Assembly: GCA_937871985.1 (NCBI GenBank)
Contig: CALMPB010000039.1
Coordinates: forward strand, 1 to 45,715
DNA length: 45,715 nucleotides
Direction: 5' to 3'
Source of the DNA: an uncultured Burkholderiaceae bacterium
Lineage (GTDB): Bacteria > Pseudomonadota > Gammaproteobacteria > Burkholderiales > Burkholderiaceae
The notes beneath the pieces are model-generated. The model was given only the letters and a program-made list of their open reading frames with translations. It was not told the DNA's origin and ran no database searches. The translations under genes were made by a program, and so were the position numbers. Positions 21,893-29,721 of the stretch are shown one piece after another; within the stretch, counting starts at the first letter, position 1; each line of letters starts with the position of its first letter.

Positions 21893-22798
21893 ATGAAAAA
21901 ATACTCCACAATCCAAGACATCATCGGCGATACCCCGCTGGTTCGCCTGCAGCGAATTCCTGGCCAGGCCGGCGAGGCCCGCGGCAACGTCATACTGGCC
22001 AAGCTCGAGGGCAACAATCCGGCTGGTTCGGTCAAGGATCGCGCCGCTGCTTCCATGATCCGCCGCGCAGAAGAGCGGGGCGAGATCAAGCCGGGCGACA
22101 CGCTCATCGAAGCCACCAGCGGCAATACCGGCATAGCGCTGGCCATGGTGGCGGCCGTGCGCGGCTACAAAATGGTTCTCATCATGCCCGACAATCTTTC
22201 GGTTGAACGTCGGGCATCCATGACCGCCTACGGCGCGCAGCTGATTCTTACGAAAGCCAGCGAGGGCGGCATGGAATACGCCCGCGATCTGGCCCTCACC
22301 ATGCAGGCCGAGGGCAAGGGCAAGGTGCTGGACCAGTTCGCCAACCCGGACAACACCCGGGCGCACGTCGAAACCACGGGACCCGAGCTGTGGCGGCAGA
22401 CCGACGGCGAAATCACGCATTTCGTCAGCGCCATGGGCACCACGGGCACCATCATGGGTGTGGGCTCTTACCTGCGTTCACGCAATCCGTCCATACAGGT
22501 CGTCGGCGCGCAGCCGGCCGAAGGGTCGCAAATCCCGGGCATCCGCAAATGGCAGGAAGCCTATCAGCCCAAAATCTACCATCCCGAGCAGGTCGACGCG
22601 TTCGAGCTCATCACCCAGACCGAAGCCGAAGACATGGCCAGGCGGTTGGCCGCCGAAGAGGGCGTTTTCGGCGGCATATCGTCGGCCGGCGCCCTGGTTG
22701 CGGCGCTGCGCGTCGCACAGCGCGTCGAAAACGCCACCATCGTCTTCATCGTCTGCGACCGGGGCGACCGCTACCTGTCGACCGGCGTATTCTACTGA
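21893..22798 (+). CDS. cysM: Cysteine synthase B (O-acetylserine sulfhydrylase)
   Basis: A 301-residue PLP enzyme making cysteine from O-acetylserine and sulfide or thiosulfate. PLP lysine Lys48 is in 'NNPAGSVKDR', with the phosphate-binding 'TSGNTGIALA' and 'MGTTGTIMGVG'. The B-type (CysM) features 'VKDRAAASMI' and 'PDNLSVERRASM' are present. By homology I start at ATG 21893, although it has no ribosome binding site. The in-frame ATG at 21824 has GGCGGAG upstream and would add 23 residues. It converges with egtB, whose reaction consumes a cysteine-derived thiol. Confidence 0.93.
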   Translation: MKKYSTIQDIIGDTPLVRLQRIPGQAGEARGNVILAKLEGNNPAGSVKDRAAASMIRRAEERGEIKPGDTLIEATSGNTGIALAMVAAVRGYKMVLIMPDNLSVERRASMTAYGAQLILTKASEGGMEYARDLALTMQAEGKGKVLDQFANPDNTRAHVETTGPELWRQTDGEITHFVSAMGTTGTIMGVGSYLRSRNPSIQVVGAQPAEGSQIPGIRKWQEAYQPKIYHPEQVDAFELITQTEAEDMARRLAAEEGVFGGISSAGALVAALRVAQRVENATIVFIVCDRGDRYLSTGVFY

Positions 22799-22883
22799 TC
22801 CGGGTTTGCCGCGGCCGGCATAAAGGGTCGCTCGGCGGCCAGCCAGCGGGCCGCATCGCCGGCTCCGCGTTTGCGTTCAAGGG

Positions 22884-24119
22884 TCAGGCCGAACGGGCCA
22901 GCCGGATGCTGGTGAACTGCCAGCGGGCGTGGCTGGGAAAGAAATTGCGGTAGCTGAGGCGACTGTGGCCGACGGGCGTGGCGCTGGATGCGCCGCGCAA
23001 CACATACTGATTGACCATGAACTTGCCGTTGTATTCGCCGACGGCGCCGCTGGCGGGCTGAAAACCCGGGTAGGGGGCGTAGCTGCTGGACGTCCATTGC
23101 CAGCCGGTATCGAATAGCTGGCCCAGTTCCGGCCCGACGGTTGGTGGCAGCGTGGGGGCGGGGTTGATGGCCGCCGCGGCGGCGCTTTCCCATTCCGCTT
23201 CGGTGGGCAGCCGTGCGCCGGCCCAGCGGGCGTAGGCGTCCGCCTCGAAATATGACAAGTGTCGCGCTGCGCGCGCGCCGTCCAGCGGAACCAGCCCGTG
23301 CAGGGTGAACTCGCTCCAGCCCTCTTCGGATTGGCGCCAGTACAGAGGGTGGGAGATTTCGTTGGTTCGCAGCCAGTCCCAGCCCTCGGCCAGCCAAAGG
23401 CCGGGATCGTCGTAGGCGCCCGCCTTGACGAAGGCAAGGTATTCCGCGTTGCTGACCAGGCACGACCCCAGCTCGAAGGGTTCCAGGTAATGGCGATGTC
23501 GCGGTAGCTCGTTGTCGAAGGAAAAACCGCCCCCCGAATGGCCGATTTCAACGATGCCGGCCGGATAGGCCCGCCATTGCTGGGGCGGCAGGTTCGGAGC
23601 GGGGATGTATGGGGCCGGGTCGTAGGCGGGGTGCAGCGGATTGCACGAAAGCAGATGCAGGATGTCGGTAAGCATGAGCTCCTGGTGCTGCTGCTCGTGG
23701 TTCAGCCCCAAAACAATGAGATGCTCGAGCTCGGACGAGGGAATATAGGTGGGCGCGGCGGCAATCAGCAGCAAGGCTTCGATGCGGGCGTCGACGTCGC
23801 TGCGGTAGTCTTCGATTTCCGCCATGTCGGGGCGCGTGAGCAGGCCGCGCTGCGGGCGCGGATGCTTGGCGCCGACGCCGTTGTAATACGAATTGAACAG
23901 CATGCGGAACGCCGGCCGGAAGGGCTTGAAATTGGCTTCGAAACGTTCCAGGACGAAGGTTTCGAAAAACCAGGTCGTGTGCGCCAGATGCCATTTGATG
24001 GGACTGGCGTCGGGCATGGACTGGACACAGCAGTCTTCGTCGGACAAGGGTTCGGCAAGCGCCATGGAGGCGCTTCGGACGGCTTCGTAGCGGGCGAGCA
24101 GGGAGCTGGAGATGGTCAT
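22884..24119 (-). CDS. egtB: Ergothioneine biosynthesis protein EgtB (sulfoxide synthase)
   Basis: A 411-residue non-haem iron enzyme that joins hercynine to a thiol donor (cysteine or gamma-glutamylcysteine) with oxygen. The N-terminal DinB-like domain supplies the putative iron ligands His47 ('WHLAHTTWFFE'), His141 and His145 ('NHEQQHQE'). The C-terminal half (about 180-405) is a formylglycine-generating-enzyme-like fold ('FEADAYARWAGARLPTEAEWE', seen in part). No egtA or egtC is nearby, which suggests, without proving, a cysteine-using type. It follows egtD by 33 bp in the same direction. Confidence 0.9.
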   Translation of the reverse strand: MTISSSLLARYEAVRSASMALAEPLSDEDCCVQSMPDASPIKWHLAHTTWFFETFVLERFEANFKPFRPAFRMLFNSYYNGVGAKHPRPQRGLLTRPDMAEIEDYRSDVDARIEALLLIAAAPTYIPSSELEHLIVLGLNHEQQHQELMLTDILHLLSCNPLHPAYDPAPYIPAPNLPPQQWRAYPAGIVEIGHSGGGFSFDNELPRHRHYLEPFELGSCLVSNAEYLAFVKAGAYDDPGLWLAEGWDWLRTNEISHPLYWRQSEEGWSEFTLHGLVPLDGARAARHLSYFEADAYARWAGARLPTEAEWESAAAAAINPAPTLPPTVGPELGQLFDTGWQWTSSSYAPYPGFQPASGAVGEYNGKFMVNQYVLRGASSATPVGHSRLSYRNFFPSHARWQFTSIRLARSA

Positions 24120-24152
24120 GGGGTCGTGCGGGTTGGGGCCTGTCGACGAGCC

Positions 24153-25145
24153 CTAGGAGGCCCGCGCATGGACGATGGCGAACCAGCTTTGCTCGTCGAG
24201 CCACGTTTGCGTCTGGGTGAAACCCGCCAGCGACAAAAGATGCTCGATCGACGGCACGGTGTACTTGTAGCTGTTTTCGGTATGGATGCATTCGTGGCGT
24301 TCGAACAGCCGCTGTGCGCCGGGCCAGCGCACAATGACCGAGCGGCGCGCCTTCAGGTGCATTTCCATGCACTGCGCGCGCTCGTTGAAGCGCGCCTCGT
24401 GCGTCCAGTCCGCGACATTGAAGTCCGAGCCCAGCAGGCGGTTGACGTTGCGCAGCAGATTCAGGTTGAATGCGGACGTGAGTCCCACGGCGTCGTCGTA
24501 GGCGGCTTGCAGTACGGCGGCATCCTTGATGAGGTCGACGCCCAATACGATGGCGCCGTCGGTTCCGCAGACGTTGCGCAGGCGGCGCAAAAAGGCGCTG
24601 GCCTGGTCGGGCGAAAAATTGCCGATGGACGAGCCGGGATAGAAAAAGACGCGCCGTTCGGCCGGAATGGAGGCGGGCAGATCCAATTTATGCGAGAAAT
24701 CCAGCCCCAGCGGCGTAATGCGCATATGCGGATAGCGCGGCTGCAATTGCGCCGCCGCCTGCTCGAGGAAGTCCCGCGAGATATCGATGGGCACGTATTG
24801 CCTGGGCTGCAGCATTGGAAACAGGCGCGCGGCCTTGGCGCAGTTGCCCGCGCCCAGGTCGATGAGCGTGGCATCGGGGCCCATGGCCTGGGTGATGGAC
24901 GCCATATTGGCCGCTACGATGGCGTCTTCCGTGCGCGTGGGGTAGTACTCGGGGAGCAGGCAAAGCGCTTCGAACAGCTTCGAGCCCAGGGTGTCGTACA
25001 GGTATTTCGGCGACACGTGGGCTTTGTCGTCGAGCAGGCCGGCGGCCAGCTCGGCGGCGGCGCCGCTTTGGGCAATGCCGGCAGCGGGTTCGGAACTGGT
25101 GTCGTCGGAATTGTTGTAGGTATAGATGTCGGGTTGAATCGGCAT
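24153..25145 (-). CDS. egtD: L-histidine N-alpha-methyltransferase EgtD
   Basis: A 330-residue SAM-dependent enzyme that trimethylates histidine to hercynine, the first step to ergothioneine. The SAM motif 'LIDLGAGNCAKA' lies at about 94-105. Residues corresponding to the mycobacterial histidine-binding site are conserved: Asn176 ('GSSIGNFSP'), Tyr216 ('AAYDDAVGLTSAFN'), Glu290 and Ser292 ('TENSYKY'). Its start lies about 100 bp from the 3' end of mltB, and it is followed by egtB. Loss of the Glu would argue for another methyltransferase; it is present. Confidence 0.92.
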   Translation of the reverse strand: MPIQPDIYTYNNSDDTSSEPAAGIAQSGAAAELAAGLLDDKAHVSPKYLYDTLGSKLFEALCLLPEYYPTRTEDAIVAANMASITQAMGPDATLIDLGAGNCAKAARLFPMLQPRQYVPIDISRDFLEQAAAQLQPRYPHMRITPLGLDFSHKLDLPASIPAERRVFFYPGSSIGNFSPDQASAFLRRLRNVCGTDGAIVLGVDLIKDAAVLQAAYDDAVGLTSAFNLNLLRNVNRLLGSDFNVADWTHEARFNERAQCMEMHLKARRSVIVRWPGAQRLFERHECIHTENSYKYTVPSIEHLLSLAGFTQTQTWLDEQSWFAIVHARAS

Positions 25146-25248
25146 TGGCGCGTATCGCTGATAGGTCGGCCCAATACTGCTAGAGGCGGGTCTTTAAGGT
25201 TAACACCGCATGCCGCCGTTGCGAAAGGGCTGCCCTTCGCTGTATCAA

Positions 25249-26409
25249 TCAGTAAGGCGCGCCATAGCCCAGCTTGACCGACAGTATTTGCGCCAGGTCG
25301 GCAACCGACGCGGCATAGAAATAGCTGCGGTTGTAATGCGTGATGGCAAAGAAATTAGGGGTGCCGCTGCGGAATTCCGCCGTGTTGCGGGGTTCGTCCA
25401 GCAGATCGACGATGCCAAGCAGGTGCTGCTTCCAGGTGTCGGGAAACGGCCCGGCACGTTCTTTGGCGCCCAGCGCGCGCAGTTCATCCCAGGTGTAGGT
25501 GGGTTCCAGCCCGCCCTTGACCAGTTTTGCGGCGTTGTCGGGCAGGATGACGGGCGCGAACACCGGCAGTCCGGGCTGCCAGCCGTGCTGCCGCAAGAAG
25601 TTGGCCACCGAGGCGATGGCGTCGTCGGGGCTGGCGGTCAGGTCGATTTTGTGGTCGCCGTCGCCGTCTACGGCATAGCGCAGCAGGCTGCCCGGCATGA
25701 ACTGAGGCAGGCCCAGGGCGCCGGCGTAGGAGCCGGTGGCGGTGCGCGCGTTCAGTTCGTGGCGGTTGTCCAGTTGGATGAGATCGGCAAGCTGGTCGCG
25801 GAACAGCCGGCTGCGTTCGGGGCGCGCGGTGTCGGGGTGGCGGAAGGCCAGCGTTGCCAGAGCGTCCAGCACTCTGAAACTGCCGGTATTGCGCCCGTAG
25901 ATCGTCTCCACGCCGATGATGGCGACGATGATCGATTGCGGCACGCCGTATTGCCGTGCGGCGCTGTCCAGCGCCGTGCGGTGCTCTTGCCAGAACTGGA
26001 CGCCCGCCTTGATGCGCACGGGCTCGACGAAACGATTGCGGTAGGTAACCCAGCTGCGCCGGATGCGGGTCTGGCTGGGGGTCATGAGCCGGACCACCGT
26101 GGTGTTGTAGCGCGCGTCGGCCAAGAGGCTTTCCACCTGTTTCAGCGGCACCCCGCGTGTTTCGGCAACTTCGCGGGCATAGGCCTGGGCTTCGGGCAGC
26201 AGGACGCCGTTGCGGGCGAGGAATCCATTCCGGCCCGACGGCGCGGGAATCACGGAGGCGCCGCCGGCGGCCGTCGCGGCGTTGGCGGATCCCGAGGATG
26301 CCTGCGCCGAACCCGTCGATGCCGTCGTCGCTTCCGGATGCGGCGACGCACAGCCGCCCAGCAGCGCGGCGATAATGGCGACTTGCAAAACACAGACGGG
26401 TCTGAACAT
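25249..26409 (-). CDS. mltB: Membrane-bound lytic murein transglycosylase B
   Basis: A 386-residue lipoprotein that cleaves peptidoglycan glycan strands to 1,6-anhydro ends. A lipoprotein signal with lipobox 'LLGGC' places the lipidated Cys at 20. A Ser/Ala-rich linker (about 25-55) precedes the SLT domain with catalytic Glu168 in 'IIGVETIYGRNTG'. 'YAGALGLPQFMPGS' and 'DGDGDHKIDL' are family hallmarks. The ATG at 26409 has AAGGA five bases upstream, preferred over the ATG at 26415. Its start codon is only 10 bp from that of the divergent deacetylase-family gene. Confidence 0.94.
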   Translation of the reverse strand: MFRPVCVLQVAIIAALLGGCASPHPEATTASTGSAQASSGSANAATAAGGASVIPAPSGRNGFLARNGVLLPEAQAYAREVAETRGVPLKQVESLLADARYNTTVVRLMTPSQTRIRRSWVTYRNRFVEPVRIKAGVQFWQEHRTALDSAARQYGVPQSIIVAIIGVETIYGRNTGSFRVLDALATLAFRHPDTARPERSRLFRDQLADLIQLDNRHELNARTATGSYAGALGLPQFMPGSLLRYAVDGDGDHKIDLTASPDDAIASVANFLRQHGWQPGLPVFAPVILPDNAAKLVKGGLEPTYTWDELRALGAKERAGPFPDTWKQHLLGIVDLLDEPRNTAEFRSGTPNFFAITHYNRSYFYAASVADLAQILSVKLGYGAPY

Positions 26410-26419
26410 AATCATCCTT

Positions 26420-27343
26420 ATGGAAACGCTATATATTACCCACCCGGCCTGCCATCTGCACGAAATGGGCGACTGGCATCCCGAAAGCCCGGCACGGCTC
26501 GATGCCATCAACGATCAATTGCTTGCCAGCGGCGTCATGAGCCTGCTTCGCGCCCGAACCGCCATTCCCGCCACCGACCAGGATCTGCTGCGCGTTCATG
26601 AGGCCGGCTACATGGACTATCTCAAGGACTTGTCTCCGGCCCAGGGGTATGCGGAAATCGACCCCGATACCCTGATGAACCCCCATACACTGGAAGCCGC
26701 CCATGCGGCGGCGGGGGCGGGGATCACCGCTGTCGACGCCATCATGCGCGGTGAAGCGCAAACGGCGTTTTGCGCCATTCGCCCGCCGGGACATCACGCG
26801 CGTCCGGCCCAGGCCCTGGGGTTCTGCTTTTTCAACAACCTTGCTGCAACTGTAGCGTATACACTCGAAAAATACGGGCTTAACCGTATTGCCGTCATCG
26901 ATTTTGACGTGCATCATGGCAATGGAACTGAGGAAATGTTGGCTGGAAACGATAGGGTTTTGATGTGCAGTTTTTATCAGCATCCATTTTTTCCTAACGT
27001 ACACACTCAAAAATGTGTTAAAAACATGGTCAATGTCCCTGTCGCTGCCTATACTCAAGGAGAAGCCATCCGCGAATTGGTCAGCAATGCATGGCTGCCG
27101 CGCCTGCGCGAGTTCAAGCCCGAGTTTGTTTTTGTCTCGGCGGGGTTCGATGCGCATCGCGAGGACGACATGGCTCAGTTGGGTCTGGTCGAGGCCGACT
27201 ACGCCTGGATGACCGACCGGCTCGTCGAGCTGGCCGACGACACCGCCCAGGGACGGATAGTCAGTTTTCTTGAGGGCGGCTACAACCTGTCGGCGCTTGG
27301 GCGCAGCGTGGTGGCGCATATCAAGGCGATGGCAAAGCTGTAG
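26420..27343 (+). CDS. Histone deacetylase family hydrolase (acetylpolyamine amidohydrolase-like)
   Basis: A 307-residue arginase/deacetylase-fold enzyme. The active site is complete: His125/His126 ('RPPGHHARP'), zinc ligands Asp163 and His165 in 'DFDVHHGNGTE', and Asp244 in 'SAGFDAHREDD', followed by 'LEGGYNLSAL'. Bacterial members act on acetylated polyamines, lysines or small amides; the substrate here is unknown. The ATG at 26420 fits the family N-terminus ('LYITHPACHLHEMG') but has no Shine-Dalgarno. Codons for residues about 135-213 are strikingly AT-rich (about 42% GC) compared with both flanks, suggesting an exchanged segment. Confidence 0.9.
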   Translation: METLYITHPACHLHEMGDWHPESPARLDAINDQLLASGVMSLLRARTAIPATDQDLLRVHEAGYMDYLKDLSPAQGYAEIDPDTLMNPHTLEAAHAAAGAGITAVDAIMRGEAQTAFCAIRPPGHHARPAQALGFCFFNNLAATVAYTLEKYGLNRIAVIDFDVHHGNGTEEMLAGNDRVLMCSFYQHPFFPNVHTQKCVKNMVNVPVAAYTQGEAIRELVSNAWLPRLREFKPEFVFVSAGFDAHREDDMAQLGLVEADYAWMTDRLVELADDTAQGRIVSFLEGGYNLSALGRSVVAHIKAMAKL

Positions 27344-27453
27344 AATGGCAAAATTGGTTTTTGGTTCGCCGGAACCGCTTGCGCACGGCGCTTCCAAGCG
27401 CCTTGGCATAAAGGCGGGGCGGTTTTATTTTATTCCTCTGGAGGAAATGCTCG

Positions 27454-28203
27454 ATGAAGGTATTGGTGCCTGTCAAGCGTGTGGTTGATTACAACGTCAA
27501 GGTGCGCGTCAAGTCGGATCAAAGCGGGGTGGATATCGCCAACGTAAAAATGTCGATGAACCCCTTTGACGAAATCGCGGTCGAAGAAGCAACGCGGCTC
27601 AAGGAAAAGTCCGTGGCGACCGAGGTCGTGGCGGTGTCTTGCGGTGTAGCCGGTTGCCAGGAAACGCTGCGCACGGCCATGGCCATCGGCGCCGACCGCG
27701 GCTTGCTGGTGCAAACCGACGCCGAGCTGCAGCCTTTGGCCGTGGCCAAGCTGCTCAAGGCTTTGGTCGACAAAGAACAACCGCAGCTCGTCATATTGGG
27801 CAAGCAGGCCATCGACGACGACGCCAATCAAACCGGCCAGATGCTGGCCGCACTGCTCGACTGGCCGCAGGCCACGTTCGCCAGCAAGGTCGAGGTTTCG
27901 GGCGATGCCGTGCAGGTCACCCGCGAAGTCGACGGCGGCCTGGAAACCCTGTCGCTCAAGCTGCCCGCCATCGTTACCACCGACCTTCGCCTGAACGAGC
28001 CGCGCTACGTAACGCTGCCCAACATCATGAAGGCCAAAAAGAAAACGCTCGACGTCGTCACGCCGGAAGATCTGGGCGTGGACGTTGCGCCTCGCCTCAA
28101 AACCCTGAAAGTCTCCGAGCCGCCCGCCCGCTCGGCAGGCATCATCGTTCCCGATGTCGCAACGCTGGTCGACAAACTTAAAAACGAAGCCAAGGTGATC
28201 TAA
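27454..28203 (+). CDS. etfB: Electron transfer flavoprotein subunit beta
   Basis: A 249-residue subunit of the ETF heterodimer, which carries electrons from acyl-CoA and other dehydrogenases to ETF-ubiquinone oxidoreductase. It has the typical N-terminus '[19 protein letters not shown]' and the ETF-beta signature '[17 protein letters not shown]' followed by '[18 protein letters not shown]'. A strong GGAGG lies upstream of the ATG. The 110-bp leader contains several short hairpins. etfA starts 2 bp after the stop. Confidence 0.97.
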   Translation: MKVLVPVKRVVDYNVKVRVKSDQSGVDIANVKMSMNPFDEIAVEEATRLKEKSVATEVVAVSCGVAGCQETLRTAMAIGADRGLLVQTDAELQPLAVAKLLKALVDKEQPQLVILGKQAIDDDANQTGQMLAALLDWPQATFASKVEVSGDAVQVTREVDGGLETLSLKLPAIVTTDLRLNEPRYVTLPNIMKAKKKTLDVVTPEDLGVDVAPRLKTLKVSEPPARSAGIIVPDVATLVDKLKNEAKVI

Positions 28204-28205
28204 TC

Positions 28206-29135
28206 ATGTCGATACTCGTAATTGCAGAACACGACAACGCGCATCTCAAGGGCGCGACATTGAATACCATCGCCGCCGCTCAAAAAATCGGCGGAGACGT
28301 TCACGTGCTAGTCACCGGCGCCGGAGTGCAGGCCGTGGCCGAGCAAGCCGCGCAAGCAGCGGGTGTAGCCAAAGTGCTGCTCGCCGATGCGCCCGCCCTG
28401 GCCGACGGCCTGGCCGAAAACGTGGCCGCCCAGGTTCTGGCGCTGGCCCAAGGGTACAGCCATATTCTGTTCGCGGCGACGGCCAGCGGCAAAAACGTGG
28501 CGCCCCGCGTGGCCGCCAAGCTCGATGTCGCGCAAATCTCCGACATCATCGCGGTCGATTCCGCCGACACCTTCGAACGGCCCATCTATGCCGGCAATGC
28601 CATCGCCACCGTTCAATCCGCGGATCCCGTCAAGGTCATTACCGTGCGCACCACCGGTTTCGATCCGGTGGCCGCAACCGGCGGGCAAGCCGCGGTCGAA
28701 ACGTTGAGCGCGGTGGCCGATTCGGGCCTTTCGTCGTTCGTGGGCCGCGAAGTCGCCAAAAGCGACCGTCCCGAACTGGCGGGCGCCGCGCGCGTCGTGT
28801 CCGGCGGCCGGGGCCTTGGCAGCGCCGAAAACTTCAAGCTGCTCGATCCCTTGGCCGACAAGCTGGGCGCCGCCATCGGTGCATCGCGCGCGGCCGTGGA
28901 CGCCGGCTATGCGCCCAACGACTGGCAGGTCGGTCAAACCGGCAAGATCGTGGCTCCGCAGTTGTACGTGGCGGTGGGCATTTCGGGCGCCATCCAGCAT
29001 CTGGCCGGCATGAAAGACTCCAAGGTCATCGTTGCCATCAACAAAGACGCCGAAGCCCCGATTTTCGGCGTGGCCGATTACGGCCTCGTGGCCGACCTGT
29101 TCCAGGCGGTTCCCGAACTGGCCGGCGCCTTGTAG
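28206..29135 (+). CDS. etfA: Electron transfer flavoprotein subunit alpha
   Basis: A 309-residue FAD-binding partner of EtfB. The C-terminal FAD domain carries '[35 protein letters not shown]', recognisable in parts, and the signature '[21 protein letters not shown]' followed by '[21 protein letters not shown]'. It is cotranscribed with etfB and followed by a terminator about 90 bp downstream. An acyl-CoA dehydrogenase, a likely electron donor, lies next on the same strand. Confidence 0.97.
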   Translation: MSILVIAEHDNAHLKGATLNTIAAAQKIGGDVHVLVTGAGVQAVAEQAAQAAGVAKVLLADAPALADGLAENVAAQVLALAQGYSHILFAATASGKNVAPRVAAKLDVAQISDIIAVDSADTFERPIYAGNAIATVQSADPVKVITVRTTGFDPVAATGGQAAVETLSAVADSGLSSFVGREVAKSDRPELAGAARVVSGGRGLGSAENFKLLDPLADKLGAAIGASRAAVDAGYAPNDWQVGQTGKIVAPQLYVAVGISGAIQHLAGMKDSKVIVAINKDAEAPIFGVADYGLVADLFQAVPELAGAL

Positions 29136-29222
29136 TCCCTGTAGAGCCGCCGCGCAGTCGCTTGCCGCCTGCGCGTCCGGCTCTCCTTGCCCGGGCGGTA
29201 CGGCTTCCCGTGCTCCGAATCT

Positions 29223-29260
29223 CACCCCAAACGTTGGACACCCATCCAGCCTTTGGGGTG
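29223..29260 (+). terminator. Rho-independent terminator after etfA
   Basis: A 9-bp stem (CACCCCAAA at 29223-29231 with its complement at 29252-29260) with a 20-base loop that itself can form a small TGGA/TCCA stem, followed directly by TTTTT. Confidence 0.8.
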
Positions 29261-29364
29261 TTTTTCATGATGAAGGCGATTCACGTTGCGCCGCTGCGCA
29301 TGTTGTCGTTTCCGAGGGAGCCCTTTTGCCTCGAGATGGCCCTGTAGGCTTCACGATACCGCGA

Positions 29365-29587
29365 GGCTGTTTCAGCTTGGCCAATTTTGTGAAGTTGGAG
29401 CAAGCCGCGCCGTCAGCCGTTTTCGGGAGGCAAGCGAACAGTTGTTCGACCGCGGCGTTTACGGGCAGCCGGGGGCTGCCCGTTCGCGGGAGTTCTGTGA
29501 GCGCCCGAAAACGGCTGACGGCGCGGGCAGCCTCGGCAACGCCGAGGCCGCAGCGACCTGAACAAAATTGGCCGAGTTGAAACGGCC
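29365..29587. repeat. Nested inverted-repeat (MITE- or REP-like) element
   Basis: Three nested pairs of arms share nearly one centre. The outer pair is 26 bp with three mismatches (29365-29390 with 29562-29587), including 12 perfect bases GGCCAATTTTGT. The middle pair is 21 bp and perfect (29407-29427 with 29504-29524). The central pair is 10 bp and perfect (29461-29470 with 29474-29483). Smaller hairpins are CGAACAGTTGTTCG (29435-29448) and an 8-bp stem at 29530-29548. The whole could fold into a long branched hairpin in DNA or RNA. No transposase or clear target-site duplication is visible. Whether it is a repeat family needs a genome search. Confidence 0.7.
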
Positions 29588-29721
29588 GTTCAAGAACCTT
29601 AAAAGCCCGACAGTAAAAGAAAGCCCCCACGCCGCGCCTGGGCAAAAAACTCTTTCGGGAGCGTAGGATGTTTTGGCGTGGGAATGGTAAAAGGAGTACA
29701 TGGATTTTTGGAGGAGAAACC

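Larger units (their letters stand above)
29136..29721. other. Long gap between etfA and the acyl-CoA dehydrogenase gene
   Basis: About 590 bp without a supported gene. It holds the etfBA terminator (29223-29260), then the nested inverted-repeat element (29365-29587). A further 8-bp inverted repeat follows (CCCACGCC at 29626-29633 with its complement at 29675-29682) just before the ribosome binding site of the next gene. Open frames crossing the element on both strands encode similar Arg/Ala/Phe-rich peptides only because the DNA is palindromic; I do not call them. Confidence 0.6.

Noticed and set aside
29032..29580. Open frames on both strands across the inverted-repeat element
   Set aside because: They share peptides such as 'RAVSRFR' only because the DNA is palindromic; no start signals and no family resemblance.
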